From Polynucleobacter sp. AM-7D1 (GTDB lineage: Bacteria; Pseudomonadota; Gammaproteobacteria; Burkholderiales; Burkholderiaceae): a stretch of DNA of 64,000 nt. The number at the start of each line of letters is the position of its first letter. Positions within the stretch are counted from its first letter, which is position 1. The stretch spans positions 1-64,000 of the forward strand of contig NZ_CP061319.1 in NCBI RefSeq assembly GCF_018688455.1, read 5' to 3'. The position numbers and the translations under genes are program-made. The notes under the pieces were generated by a model. The model worked only from the letters and a program-made list of their open reading frames with translations. It searched no databases and was not told the origin of the DNA. Below, in pieces: positions 1 through 11,034 of the stretch.

Positions 1-13
1 TTTATGGGCTGGC

Positions 14-19
14 TACAAT
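14..19 (+). promoter_or_regulatory. Possible -10 element upstream of dnaA
   Basis: TACAAT, preceded by TGG, lies 15 bases before the dnaA start codon. It resembles an extended -10 box, but any -35 element would lie outside the window. If used, the dnaA leader would be under 15 nt. No clear Shine-Dalgarno sequence precedes the dnaA ATG, which fits a short leader. Weak support only. Confidence 0.3.
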
Positions 20-34
20 AGATCCTCCAAAAAT

Positions 35-1462
35 ATGAGTAACTTACAGAACCCCCCCACATTGAATTCACTCAGCCCACTGGGGTTTTGGGATGGTGCA
101 CTTGGTGCGCTAGCTCGCGAACTGTCCCCCCAACAATTTAAGACCTGGATTCAGCCGTTAAGCTTGGTTTCCTATGATGAAAGTGGGCAATCACTCATAC
201 TGGGAGCTCCAAATAGATTCAAACTTGATTGGATCAAGAAAACTTTTTCTGATCGCTTCCAGGAGATGGCAGACCAGTATTTTGGCTATCCAATCAACCT
301 AAGCTTTGTACTCAATGTAGAAGGTTCGGGCACGCAATCACCTGAGATTGGCTCGCCTCCCCAGGATAAGCTTGAGCAACAAGAGGTTTTGCTAGACGCA
401 GACAGCAGCTCTACAGAAGAGCAAGCTTTTGAAATTGAAGATCACTCTAAATTAAACCCAAACCTTACTTTTGAGACCTTTGTAACAGGTAAGGCCAACC
501 AACTTGCAAGGGCTGCATCTATTCAGGTTGCCCACAACCCTGGCACCTCCTATAACCCAATGTTTTTATATGGCGGGGTTGGTTTGGGCAAAACACATCT
601 AATCCATGCTATTGGGAATCACCTCCTAAAAGAGAAGCCGAATGCTCGAATTCGATACATTCACGCCGAACAGTACGTTTCTGATGTTGTTAGGGCTTAT
701 CAACAAAAAGCTTTTGATCGCTTTAAGCGCTATTACCACTCCCTTGACCTGCTTTTAATTGACGATATTCAATTTTTTAGTGGCAAGTCTAGGACGCAAG
801 AGGAATTTTTCTACGCTTTTGAGGCGCTCTTGAGCAATAAGGCTCAAGTCATCATCACCAGCGACACTTACCCAAAAGAAATGGCGGGAATAGATGATCG
901 ACTAATTTCCCGTTTTGACTCAGGACTTACAGTTGCAATTGAGCCGCCGGAACTAGAGATGCGAGTCGCTATTCTGATGAAAAAAGCTCAAAATGAGGGC
1001 ATCCCCATGGGTGAGGATGTGGCTTTTTTTGTAGCAAAGCACCTTAGATCCAATGTGCGTGAGCTTGAAGGAGCGCTAAGGAAAATCTTGGCATTTGTTC
1101 GCTTCCATGGCAAAGAGGTGACGATTGATGTGGCCCGGGTGGCTCTAAAAGATTTGCTCTCCATTCAAAATCGACAAATTTCTGTTGAAAACATCCAAAA
1201 AGCGGTTGCAGATTTTTACAGCATTAAGGTGGCCGATATGTACTCGAAAAAGCGTCCAGCAAATATTGCCCGACCCCGGCAAATTGCGATGTTTATGGCC
1301 AAAGAATTAACCCAAAAGAGCCTGCCAGAGATTGGTGAGTTGTTTGGTGGAAGAGACCACACAACCGTTCTACACGCAGTCCGGAAGATTGGTGCAGAAA
1401 GGTCACATGATGGGCAACTCAATCACGAAATCCACGTTATTGAGCAAACCCTGAAATCCTAA
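35..1462 (+). CDS. dnaA: Chromosomal replication initiator protein DnaA
   Basis: 475 aa, normal family length. It is the AAA+ ATPase that binds DnaA boxes and opens oriC. Residues about 1-100 match the N-terminal helicase-loading domain. An acidic, low-complexity linker follows at about 105-140. The AAA+ core has Walker [10 protein letters not shown] near 179-188 and Walker [11 protein letters not shown] near 240-250. The C-terminal DNA-binding domain carries the DnaA signature [14 protein letters not shown] near 439-452. The ATG at 35 is kept because the N-terminus aligns with the family. It is followed by a DnaA-box-rich gap and dnaN, the classic origin arrangement. DnaA boxes on both sides would allow autoregulation (inference). 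Confidence 0.98.
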   Translation: MSNLQNPPTLNSLSPLGFWDGALGALARELSPQQFKTWIQPLSLVSYDESGQSLILGAPNRFKLDWIKKTFSDRFQEMADQYFGYPINLSFVLNVEGSGTQSPEIGSPPQDKLEQQEVLLDADSSSTEEQAFEIEDHSKLNPNLTFETFVTGKANQLARAASIQVAHNPGTSYNPMFLYGGVGLGKTHLIHAIGNHLLKEKPNARIRYIHAEQYVSDVVRAYQQKAFDRFKRYYHSLDLLLIDDIQFFSGKSRTQEEFFYAFEALLSNKAQVIITSDTYPKEMAGIDDRLISRFDSGLTVAIEPPELEMRVAILMKKAQNEGIPMGEDVAFFVAKHLRSNVRELEGALRKILAFVRFHGKEVTIDVARVALKDLLSIQNRQISVENIQKAVADFYSIKVADMYSKKRPANIARPRQIAMFMAKELTQKSLPEIGELFGGRDHTTVLHAVRKIGAERSHDGQLNHEIHVIEQTLKS

Positions 1463-1727
1463 GTTTTTTACTTGTGGATAAGCCTGTGGACAGTTCAATG
1501 GATAACTTTGGGGACAAGGTGTGGATAAATTGTGGAAAGCTCCCGCTTCATGCAAAAATAGGGTATGCATGAAAAGTTATCCAATATTTACTCAGCGTTT
1601 ATACAAAAGTTTTCCACAGGTTTTTTAGGTTTTAAGGGGTTGTTTTAAATAAGGTTTTTGAGTTATCCACTGAAAAAAGAAGCCTTATTACTACTACTAA
1701 TAAGATATATACAAGGATTTAAAAGCA
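1463..1727. other. oriC: Probable chromosomal origin oriC (dnaA-dnaN gap)
   Basis: This 265-bp gap has two perfect DnaA boxes on the minus strand (TTATCCACA; 1473-1481 and 1520-1528). Near-matches on the plus strand lie at 1577-1585 (TTATCCAAT), 1610-1618 (TTTTCCACA) and 1663-1671 (TTATCCACT). An AT-rich stretch from about 1619 to 1725 could serve as the unwinding element. Box orientation switches from minus to plus across the gap. The position between dnaA and dnaN is the usual one in this family. The dnaN promoter and leader must also lie here; no clear -35/-10 pair was picked out. Confidence 0.85.
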
Positions 1728-2843
1728 ATGCAACTCGTAAACACATCGCGTGATAGTTTATTAAAACCACTTCAAGTTGTTAGTGGCATTGTTGAACGGC
1801 GACATACTTTGCCAATCTTGGCAAACCTGTTATTTAAAAAACAAGGTGACAAAGTATCTTTTGTTTCAACGGATATAGAAATTCAAATTACAACTAACGC
1901 TAGTTTTGGTGTTGGTGCTGAAGACGTTACTACAACTGTGGCTGCAAGAAAGCTATTGGATATTTTGCGCGCTCTACCAGAGGGGCCTGTTGCTTTAAAT
2001 CTCAAAGACAACAAGTTGGTTGTTCAGAGCGGTAAAAGCCGTTTCTCTTTGCAAACTCTTTCAGCAACCGAGTTTCCTGTTATGCAAAGTGTTGGTGAGG
2101 TAACTGCTAGTTGGAAGATGACTCAAAAAAGTTTTCGCCAACTAGTTAGTCAAGTTCATTTTGCAATGGCGCAACAAGATATTCGTTATTACCTTAACGG
2201 CATGTTGTTGGTTGTTGAGGGTAAACAGGTAATTGCGGTTGCTACCGATGGTCATCGCCTAGCTTATTCTCAAGTTGAGTTAACTGATGCTCCAGTGGGG
2301 TCTGGTCAGAGACAGGAAATCATCATTCCTCGTAAAACCATTCTGGAGTGCCAACACCTACTTGAGGACTCAGATGAACCACTGGAGATGAGTCTCACAT
2401 CAAATCAAGTGAAGTTTACGTTTGGTGATATCGAGTTGATTTCTAAATTGGTTGAGGGAAAATTCCCTGACTTTCAGCGCGTGATTCCCAAGGGGCATAA
2501 AAACTCCTTAGTAGTTGGGCGCGATGTATTGCAATCAGCCCTACAACGCGCAGCAATTCTGACAACAGATAAATTTAAGGGCGTACGCTTTTCTTTGTCA
2601 CCAAATCGAATTACTGTTCAATCCACCAATGCTGAGCAAGAAGAGGCTCAAGAAGAGATTGAGACTGAATATGGTGGTGATGTTGTTGAGATTGGGTTCA
2701 ATGTGAGCTACTTATTAGATGTTTTATCAAACCTAAAGAATGAAAAAATTCAAATTAGTTTGGGTGATGCCAACAGTAGTGCTGTGATTACGTTGCCCGG
2801 TTCGGAAGACTTCAAGTATGTTGTGATGCCAATGCGTATTTAA
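1728..2843 (+). CDS. dnaN: DNA polymerase III beta subunit (sliding clamp)
   Basis: 371 aa, typical of the beta clamp (E. coli 366). It forms the dimeric ring that tethers Pol III to DNA and recruits other clamp-binding proteins. Three repeated clamp folds are expected at about 1-125, 130-250 and 255-371. Recognisable blocks are RRHTLPILANLL near the N-terminus, ATDGHRLAY mid-protein and the C-terminal YVVMPMRI. It sits downstream of oriC and 11 bp before gyrB, so dnaN and gyrB are probably co-transcribed. Confidence 0.98.
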   Translation: MQLVNTSRDSLLKPLQVVSGIVERRHTLPILANLLFKKQGDKVSFVSTDIEIQITTNASFGVGAEDVTTTVAARKLLDILRALPEGPVALNLKDNKLVVQSGKSRFSLQTLSATEFPVMQSVGEVTASWKMTQKSFRQLVSQVHFAMAQQDIRYYLNGMLLVVEGKQVIAVATDGHRLAYSQVELTDAPVGSGQRQEIIIPRKTILECQHLLEDSDEPLEMSLTSNQVKFTFGDIELISKLVEGKFPDFQRVIPKGHKNSLVVGRDVLQSALQRAAILTTDKFKGVRFSLSPNRITVQSTNAEQEEAQEEIETEYGGDVVEIGFNVSYLLDVLSNLKNEKIQISLGDANSSAVITLPGSEDFKYVVMPMRI

Positions 2844-2848
2844 TTTAG

Positions 2849-5353
<2,505 letters not shown>

Positions 5354-5358
5354 TTTAA

Positions 5359-5853
5359 ATGGCTAAAAAGAAATTGGCGGTTCCAAAAATTGATCGCTCA
5401 CGCATTGTTGTGAAGTCTTCCCCGATTCATGGCAAAGGAGTGTTTGTTGTTAAGCCAATTAAAAAGGGTGATGCGATTATTGAGTACAAAGGGGAGCGCA
5501 TTAGTTGGAAGTTGGCCGAGAAGCGCCATCCACATGACCCTAAAGACCCAAACCATACTTTTTATTTCTCTCTTGAGGATGGCCGTTGCATTGATGCTAA
5601 ATACGGCGGCAATGCAGCACGCTGGATTAACCACTCCTGTAAGCCTAGTTGTGAAACTCGAGAAGATATTTTTGACGGTGAGCCACGTGTATTTATTTAT
5701 GCGAAACGCGACCTTAAGTTGGGTGAAGAACTTTTTTATGATTACTCGCTCGATATTGGCGGCCGCGTTACCAAGAGGTTAAAGAAGGACTATGAGTGTC
5801 GCTGCGGCGCAAAGAAATGCCGTGGAACGATGTTGTCTCTCGACACCAAATAA
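5359..5853 (+). CDS. SET-domain protein lysine methyltransferase
   Basis: 164 aa, almost entirely one SET domain with a post-SET motif. Visible SAM and catalytic elements are HGKGVF (24-29), RWINHSC (88-94) and ELFYDYS (124-130). A C-terminal CRCGAKKCRG has Cys147, Cys149 and Cys154, which with Cys94 could hold the structural zinc seen in eukaryotic SET/post-SET enzymes. Lys/Arg-rich ends suggest nucleic acid or acidic partner binding (inference). Small SET proteins occur in many betaproteobacteria, but their substrates are largely unknown. It starts 5 bp after gyrB and probably shares its transcript. No signal peptide, so cytoplasmic. Confidence 0.85.
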   Translation: MAKKKLAVPKIDRSRIVVKSSPIHGKGVFVVKPIKKGDAIIEYKGERISWKLAEKRHPHDPKDPNHTFYFSLEDGRCIDAKYGGNAARWINHSCKPSCETREDIFDGEPRVFIYAKRDLKLGEELFYDYSLDIGGRVTKRLKKDYECRCGAKKCRGTMLSLDTK

Positions 5854-5862
5854 TTTTAAAAA

Positions 5863-6087
5863 ATGTTGTTTCTCAGTATTCAAGATTTAGAGGCGGCTAT
5901 TAATTATTGGCGCAGCCAATCGCCCGCGGCTGGAGAAGAATTGCATTTGTGCCCAGAGGCCGCTGCGCTTGCAAAACCTTATGCACTTATGATTGTTCAA
6001 GGGTCGCAGAGGGTTCCCATGGATGTCTTGGATGAAATAGCAAAATCAGCAATCCAAAAGTTTTTTAAAACCAAACAAACGAACTAA
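5863..6087 (+). CDS. Small DUF3717-family protein
   Basis: 74 aa, soluble, no signal or membrane segment. The pattern IQDLEAAINYWR..., then a CPEAAALAKPYALMI block, resembles the betaproteobacterial DUF3717 family from memory. Function unknown. It begins 9 bp after the SET gene, so it is the last member of a likely dnaN-gyrB-SET-DUF3717 transcript. The following 71 bp (to 6158) contain no obvious terminator hairpin. Confidence 0.7.
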   Translation: MLFLSIQDLEAAINYWRSQSPAAGEELHLCPEAAALAKPYALMIVQGSQRVPMDVLDEIAKSAIQKFFKTKQTN

Positions 6088-6158
6088 ACAACCCATCCTT
6101 TGTGTGTTTAGGGTTATCTCTATATTAGTGAACACTCTCTTGGAGTATCCTCAAACTC

Positions 6159-6950
6159 TTGCCCAAAGATGTGCATGAGGATTTAAGTTTGCAAGAAACA
6201 ATATTAAAAACAATTGGTCTTGGGAAAACTTTTAAAGGGTTTTCTGCGGTGAGTGACGTCAATCTAGATGTCACTCGTGGAACTATTCACGCACTTATTG
6301 GGCCCAATGGGGCAGGCAAAACCACCTGTTTTAATTTGCTCACCAAATTTTTAGAGCCCAGCGCCGGTCAAATCCTTTTTAATGGCTTTGACATCACAAA
6401 AGAGAGGCCGGCCCAAATTGCAAGGCGGGGTGTGGTTCGATCATTTCAAATCTCCGCTGTTTTCCCCCATCTAACTGTTCTGGAAAACGTTCGTGTTGCA
6501 CTGCAGCGAGGATTGGGTACGGAATTTCACTTTTGGAAGTCTGGCGACTCACTAAGTGTGCTCAATGAGCGTGCTGAGGAGTTGTTGTGTGAGGTTGGCT
6601 TGGCAGACTTTGCCCACGAAGAAACCCTAAATTTGGCTTATGGGCGCAAGAGAGCCTTAGAAATTGCCACGACCATGGCCATGGAGCCCGAATTAATGCT
6701 GTTGGATGAGCCAACACAGGGTATGGGCCATGAAGATGTCGAGCGTGTTACAGAATTAATTGATCGGGTGTCTAAGGGTCGCACCATCTTGATGGTTGAG
6801 CACAACATGAAGGTGGTTTCCTCAATTGCCGACAGAATTACGGTGTTGCAGCGGGGCTCGGTATTGGCTGAGGGTTCATATCATGAGGTATCAAACAACC
6901 CCTTGGTGGTTGAGGCTTATATGGGCAGCCATGGGGGTGACAACTTATGA
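6159..6950 (+). CDS. Liv-type ABC transporter ATP-binding protein (LivG-like)
   Basis: 263 aa. Cytoplasmic ATPase of a branched-chain amino acid/amide type importer. Walker A is GPNGAGKTT near residues 49-57. The signature region reads LAYGRKRALEIA instead of LSGGQ, which is usual for LivG relatives. Walker B is LMLLDEPTQGM, and the switch histidine lies in MVEHNM. The start is assigned to TTG at 6159 with GGAG at 6142-6145; an in-frame GTG at 6171 is an alternative. First gene of a five-gene operon; its stop overlaps the next gene by 4 bp. Confidence 0.9.
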   Translation: MPKDVHEDLSLQETILKTIGLGKTFKGFSAVSDVNLDVTRGTIHALIGPNGAGKTTCFNLLTKFLEPSAGQILFNGFDITKERPAQIARRGVVRSFQISAVFPHLTVLENVRVALQRGLGTEFHFWKSGDSLSVLNERAEELLCEVGLADFAHEETLNLAYGRKRALEIATTMAMEPELMLLDEPTQGMGHEDVERVTELIDRVSKGRTILMVEHNMKVVSSIADRITVLQRGSVLAEGSYHEVSNNPLVVEAYMGSHGGDNL

Positions 6951-7651
6951 GCACCATGGCATTGGAGGTTAAAAATCTCGAATCTTGGTATGGCGAGTCT
7001 CATATCCTTCATGGTGTGAACTTTTCAGTTTGTGATGGTGAGGTAGTTACGCTGCTGGGTCGCAATGGAGCTGGCCGAAGCACGATTTTAAAAACTATTT
7101 TAGGTTTAACAAGCAAAAGAACGGGTTCGGTAGAGATATATGGCAACCAAACCATTGCCATGCCAACCTATAGGATTGCTCGGCTTGGTGTTGGCTTTTG
7201 TCCTGAGGAGCGCGGCATCTTTGCCAGCTTAAGCGCCGAAGAGAATTTGTTGTTGTTGCCTGAGATCGCCCCTGGCGGCATGGGCTTAGATGAGATTTAT
7301 GAGATGTTTCCTAACCTTTATGAGCGACGCAATAGTCCAGGCACAAGGCTCTCTGGTGGCGAGCAGCAAATGCTTGCAATGGCACGCATTTTGAGGACGG
7401 GTGCCAAATTACTGTTGCTGGATGAAATTACCGAAGGTTTGGCGCCGGTGATTGTTCAAAAGTTGGGTGAGGTGGTAACAAGCTTACGTAACAAAGGCTT
7501 CACTATTGTGTTGGTGGAGCAAAACTTCCGATTTGCTGCACCTCTAGCAGATCGTCATTATGTGGTTGAGCATGGCAATGTGGTCGAGGTTGTCAATCAA
7601 AGTGAGTTGGCTGAGAAGGCAAGCTTATTAAATGAGTATCTTGGTGTTTAG
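6947..7651 (+). CDS. Liv-type ABC transporter ATP-binding protein (LivF-like), Arg in Walker A
   Basis: 234 aa, LivF-like second ATPase of the importer. The Walker A motif reads GRNGAGRST (38-46), with Arg44 (codon CGA, 7076-7078) where the catalytic P-loop lysine is expected. The rest is intact: signature LSGGEQQMLAMAR, Walker B LLLLDEITEGLAP and the switch histidine position replaced in VLVEQNF, as in LivF proteins. From memory, some betaproteobacterial LivF relatives share the Arg, so it may be a subfamily trait rather than a mutation. ATGA overlap with the previous gene indicates translational coupling. Confidence 0.88.
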   Translation: MSTMALEVKNLESWYGESHILHGVNFSVCDGEVVTLLGRNGAGRSTILKTILGLTSKRTGSVEIYGNQTIAMPTYRIARLGVGFCPEERGIFASLSAEENLLLLPEIAPGGMGLDEIYEMFPNLYERRNSPGTRLSGGEQQMLAMARILRTGAKLLLLDEITEGLAPVIVQKLGEVVTSLRNKGFTIVLVEQNFRFAAPLADRHYVVEHGNVVEVVNQSELAEKASLLNEYLGV

Positions 7652-7673
7652 TGGTTATTTATAGGAGGCTTAA

Positions 7674-8897
7674 ATGAAGTTAAAGCAAATTACCGCGTGT
7701 CTGGTGGCGGCAACTTTTTTTGGTTCAAACCCAGCATTCGCGCAAACATCTAAAGTTAGTGGTGATGTAATTAAGATCGGTGTTTTAACTGACCTTTCTT
7801 CTACCTATTCTGATTTGGCTGGTCCTGGTGCGGTGATTGCCGCAAAAATGGCAATTGCCGACTTTTCAAAAGATGGCACTGTTATTGGCAAGAAGATTGA
7901 ACTTGTTAGTGCTGACCATCAGAACAAAGCAGATATTGCCGCCAACAAAGCGCGCGAGTGGTACGACAAAGACGGTGTTGATGTGATTGTTGAGTTGGTT
8001 TCGACCAACGTTGCACTTGCTGTTATGGAAGTCGCGGAACAAAAGAACAAGATTACTTTGGTGTCTGGTGCAGCATCATTACCAATTACCAATGAAAAAT
8101 GTACTGCTAATAACGTGCATTGGACTTATGACACTTATGCGCTTTCAAACGGTACTGCCAAGGCTGTTGTTAAGCAAGGCAAAAAGAACTGGTACTTCTT
8201 GACTGCTGACTATGCTTTCGGAGCGGCCCTAGAGAAAGACTCAACCAACGTTGTTAATGCTAACGGCGGCAAAGTGCTTGGTACAAGTAAGCACCCATTC
8301 CCCAATAGCGACTTCTCTTCATACTTGCTGAAGGCTCAGGCCAGTGGCGCTGATGTTGTTGCATTAGCAAATGCTGGTCAAGACACCATCAACTCCGTTA
8401 AACAAGCCTCAGAGTTTGGTATCAATAAAAAACAAACCGTTGTTCCTTTGCTCATGTTTATTTCTGATGTTCACTCTTTGGGTTTGAATGCAGCCCAAGG
8501 TATGTACTTAACAGAAGGCTTCTACTGGGATAGAGATGAGAAGACCCGCGCGTTTGCTAAACGCTTTATCTTGCAGCATAAGCGTATGCCAACCAGCGTT
8601 CAAGCTGGTGTCTATTCATCAGTTCTTGCTTACTTAGCTGCAGTTCAAAAAGCTGGTACAGATGATACTCAAGCAGTTATGAAGGCCTTGAGATCCACCA
8701 ACATTGATGATGGATTATTCAAAGGAAAAATCCGTGCCGATGGTAAGTTTGAGCATGACATGTATTTGCTCGAAGTGAAGAAACCATCTGAATCTAAGAG
8801 CCCATGGGATTATTACAACGTCAAAGCAGTGATTCCGGCTGCTGAGGCAACACAACCACTTTCATTGTCACGATGCAAGCTGGTTACTAACAAGTAA
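7674..8897 (+). CDS. Periplasmic ABC substrate-binding protein, Liv/amide type
   Basis: 407 aa with a clear signal peptide, cleaved probably after PAFA (residues about 20-23). The mature protein is a type I periplasmic-binding fold of the leucine/amide/urea receptor kind: IKIGVLTDLSSTYSDLAGPG at the start and a DQNK-like stretch near residue 83. An AGGAGG-like ribosome site (taggagg) lies just upstream. Ligand cannot be read from sequence; branched-chain or other amino acids, short amides, or aromatic acids are possible. It lies between the ATPase and permease genes of one operon. Confidence 0.9.
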   Translation: MKLKQITACLVAATFFGSNPAFAQTSKVSGDVIKIGVLTDLSSTYSDLAGPGAVIAAKMAIADFSKDGTVIGKKIELVSADHQNKADIAANKAREWYDKDGVDVIVELVSTNVALAVMEVAEQKNKITLVSGAASLPITNEKCTANNVHWTYDTYALSNGTAKAVVKQGKKNWYFLTADYAFGAALEKDSTNVVNANGGKVLGTSKHPFPNSDFSSYLLKAQASGADVVALANAGQDTINSVKQASEFGINKKQTVVPLLMFISDVHSLGLNAAQGMYLTEGFYWDRDEKTRAFAKRFILQHKRMPTSVQAGVYSSVLAYLAAVQKAGTDDTQAVMKALRSTNIDDGLFKGKIRADGKFEHDMYLLEVKKPSESKSPWDYYNVKAVIPAAEATQPLSLSRCKLVTNK

Positions 8898-8914
8898 TCC
8901 ATTTTTAATTAAGC

Positions 8915-9835
8915 ATGTTTGAACTTCTTGGAATTACCCCACAAGGGCTGGTTGCTCAGCTCTTGGTGGGGCTTATCAATGGCTCCTTTTATGCCATTTT
9001 GAGTTTGGGTTTGGCCATTATTTTTGGCCTACTCAATATCATCAATTTTTCCCATGGTGCTCAATACACGATGGGTGCATTTGTTGCATGGATTGGTTTA
9101 ACTCAGGTAGGCCAATGGTTTGGCTTTCCTGAGTTTTCTATTAATTATTGGTTTGCATTAATTTTGGTGCCCTTGGTTATGGCAGGCTTTGGTTTGATTC
9201 TTGAGCGCACTATGCTCAAGCGCCTTTACCACCTAGACCACTTATATGGCCTTTTATTAACTTTTGGTTTGGCACTCATTATTGAGGGAATGTTCCGTCA
9301 CTGGTACGGAATTTCTGGTGAGAGCTATCCAGCGCCAGAGATATTGCAGGGTGCTATCCCATTAGAGTCGATCGGCATCATCTTGCCTAAATATCGTTTG
9401 TGGGTTGTAGTTGCCTCTTTAGTGGTTTGCTTCTCTACTTGGTATGTTATCGAGAGAACGAAATTGGGCTCTTATCTTCGTGCTGGAACTGAAAACCCAA
9501 AACTACTCCAAGCATTTGGCATCAATGTGCCTTTAATGATTTCTTTGGCCTATGCTTATGGCGTGGGTCTTGCCGGCTTTGCTGGAGTTTTGGCTGCGCC
9601 AATTTTTCAAGTGAATCCATTGATGGGTTCGAATCTTATCATTGTGGTTTTTGCAGTTGTCGTGATTGGTGGCATGGGTTCTATTATGGGATCCATTTTG
9701 ACCGGCCTAGCTTTAGGCTTAATTGAAGGCCTAACTAAAGTTTTTTATCCAGAAGCATCTGGCGTAGTTATTTTCGTAATCATGGCAATTGTTTTGCTTA
9801 TTCGTCCTGCTGGACTTTTCGGCCGGGAGAAATAA
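8915..9835 (+). CDS. Liv-type ABC transporter permease (LivH-like)
   Basis: 306 aa, strongly hydrophobic with about eight membrane segments. Family blocks include LINGSFYAILSLGLAIIFG near residues 19-37 and the late VIGGMGSIMGSILTGLALG, which contains the ATPase-contact loop region. It would form the inner-membrane channel with the LivM-like partner. Spacing to the binding-protein gene is 17 bp; the livM-like gene starts 1 bp after its stop. Confidence 0.92.
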   Translation: MFELLGITPQGLVAQLLVGLINGSFYAILSLGLAIIFGLLNIINFSHGAQYTMGAFVAWIGLTQVGQWFGFPEFSINYWFALILVPLVMAGFGLILERTMLKRLYHLDHLYGLLLTFGLALIIEGMFRHWYGISGESYPAPEILQGAIPLESIGIILPKYRLWVVVASLVVCFSTWYVIERTKLGSYLRAGTENPKLLQAFGINVPLMISLAYAYGVGLAGFAGVLAAPIFQVNPLMGSNLIIVVFAVVVIGGMGSIMGSILTGLALGLIEGLTKVFYPEASGVVIFVIMAIVLLIRPAGLFGREK

Positions 9836-9836
9836 G

Positions 9837-10766
9837 GTGAACTCAAAAACAAAATTACTGTACGGCATTCTAGTTTTAATTGCCCTGTTGCTGCCCTTCC
9901 AAGATTTCATTTATCTTGTGTTTGCAATGAAGGTTTTATGCTTTGCACTCTTTGCTTGCGCCTTCAATTTGTTGCTGGGTTTTACGGGCCTTCTTTCTTT
10001 TGGGCATGCAGCATTTTTTGGAACCTCTGCTTACATTACCGCGTATCTTTGCAAAGAGGCTGGTCTGTCCCCTGAGTTTGGAATTGCTTTGGGTGTTCTT
10101 GGCTCAGCTTTCTTGGGTTTTTTAATTGGCTCTTTAGCAATTCGCAGGCAAGGTATTTATTTTGCGATGGTTACGCTTGCTCTTTCTCAAATGGTCTACT
10201 TCCTCGCAGTGCAACTTCCCTTTACTGGTGGTGAGGATGGTATTCAGGGTGTACCACGGGGCATGTTGTTTGCTTTGATTGACTTAAAAGATGATGTCAG
10301 CATGTATTACTTTGTTCTGGCTGTTTTCTTGCTGGGGTTTGCGTTGATCGTTCGTACAGTGCACTCACCATTTGGCCAGGTCTTAAAAGCTATTCGTGAA
10401 AATGAGCCGCGTGCAGTGTCTTTGGGTTATGACGTTGATCGTTTTAAGTTAATTTCTTTTGTAATTTCTGCTGCGCTCGCCGGTCTTGCTGGTTCTTTGA
10501 AAACACTGGTATTCCAGTTGGCAACTTTGACTGATGTGCATTGGCATATGTCTGGCGAAGTTGTTTTGATGACCTTGCTCGGCGGCATGGGAACCATTCT
10601 TGGTCCGGTTGTCGGCGCCGGCATTGTTGTTGGTTTACAAAATTATTTGGCCAATATTGGATCCTGGAGCACTATTGCAACGGGATTTATTTTTGTAATT
10701 TGCGTATTAGCTTTCCGTCGTGGTGTTGTTGGCGAAATCACCCATCTCTTCAAGAAGAAAAGCTGA
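9837..10766 (+). CDS. Liv-type ABC transporter permease (LivM-like)
   Basis: 309 aa when started at GTG 9837, which follows the livH-like stop by one base and has GGGAGAAATAAGG upstream. The ATG at 9789 would overlap livH by 47 bp and add residues unlike the family, so it was not used. About eight to ten membrane segments. The conserved LLLGFTGLLSFGHAAFFG block lies near the N-terminus and the LLGGMGTILGPVVGA loop near the C-terminus. Last gene of the importer operon. Confidence 0.9.
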   Translation: MNSKTKLLYGILVLIALLLPFQDFIYLVFAMKVLCFALFACAFNLLLGFTGLLSFGHAAFFGTSAYITAYLCKEAGLSPEFGIALGVLGSAFLGFLIGSLAIRRQGIYFAMVTLALSQMVYFLAVQLPFTGGEDGIQGVPRGMLFALIDLKDDVSMYYFVLAVFLLGFALIVRTVHSPFGQVLKAIRENEPRAVSLGYDVDRFKLISFVISAALAGLAGSLKTLVFQLATLTDVHWHMSGEVVLMTLLGGMGTILGPVVGAGIVVGLQNYLANIGSWSTIATGFIFVICVLAFRRGVVGEITHLFKKKS

Positions 10767-10791
10767 ATTAGTTTTTTTCTTATTAGCTTTT

Positions 10792-10815
10792 AGTACGGCG
10801 CTGCGGCGCCGTACT
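10792..10815. terminator. Perfect GC-rich inverted repeat after the Liv operon
   Basis: A perfect 10-bp stem, AGTACGGCGC / GCGCCGTACT, with loop TGCG, 25 bp after the livM-like stop. No T-run follows on the plus strand; a T-run lies before it, at about 10771-10777. It may stop transcription, protect the mRNA 3' end, or be a small palindromic repeat. Confidence 0.55.
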
Positions 10816-11034
10816 CATTTAAGGCTCGTAGCCCCATACAGCTACCGTGTTAAATATCCCCGGGCGTTATTCATTGATTCTCCCCAATCCCATTAATTCG
10901 ATGTGATTTTATAAAAAATATAATTAAATCAATGACTTATAAAATAATCATAATAGATATTGTTATTTGTTTGCAGATTTGTTTCACGTGAAACCCACAA
11001 AATGCTATGATCATCGCCCTATCTGAGGCAAATC
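10816..11034 (+). other. AT-rich intergenic region upstream of mnmG
   Basis: About 220 bp without a gene. It is strongly AT-rich from about 10900 to 10970 and holds a parS site at 10980-10995. GAGG at 11025-11028 can act as the mnmG ribosome site. A promoter for mnmG-rsmG-parA-parB must lie here, but no unambiguous -35/-10 pair was chosen. The origin proper is more likely in the dnaA-dnaN gap, since no DnaA-box cluster is seen here. Confidence 0.5.
10980..10995. promoter_or_regulatory. parS: parS site (15/16 match), ParB-binding centromere
   Basis: TGTTTCACGTGAAACC matches the bacterial parS consensus TGTTTCACGTGAAACA except at the last base. The inner 14 bp are a perfect palindrome. It lies 40 bp upstream of mnmG and about 3.4 kb from parB, as is common near origins. 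Confidence 0.9.

Noticed and set aside
10816..10979. AT-rich gap before mnmG as an alternative oriC
   Set aside because: No DnaA-box cluster is seen there, while the dnaA-dnaN gap has two perfect boxes and several near matches.
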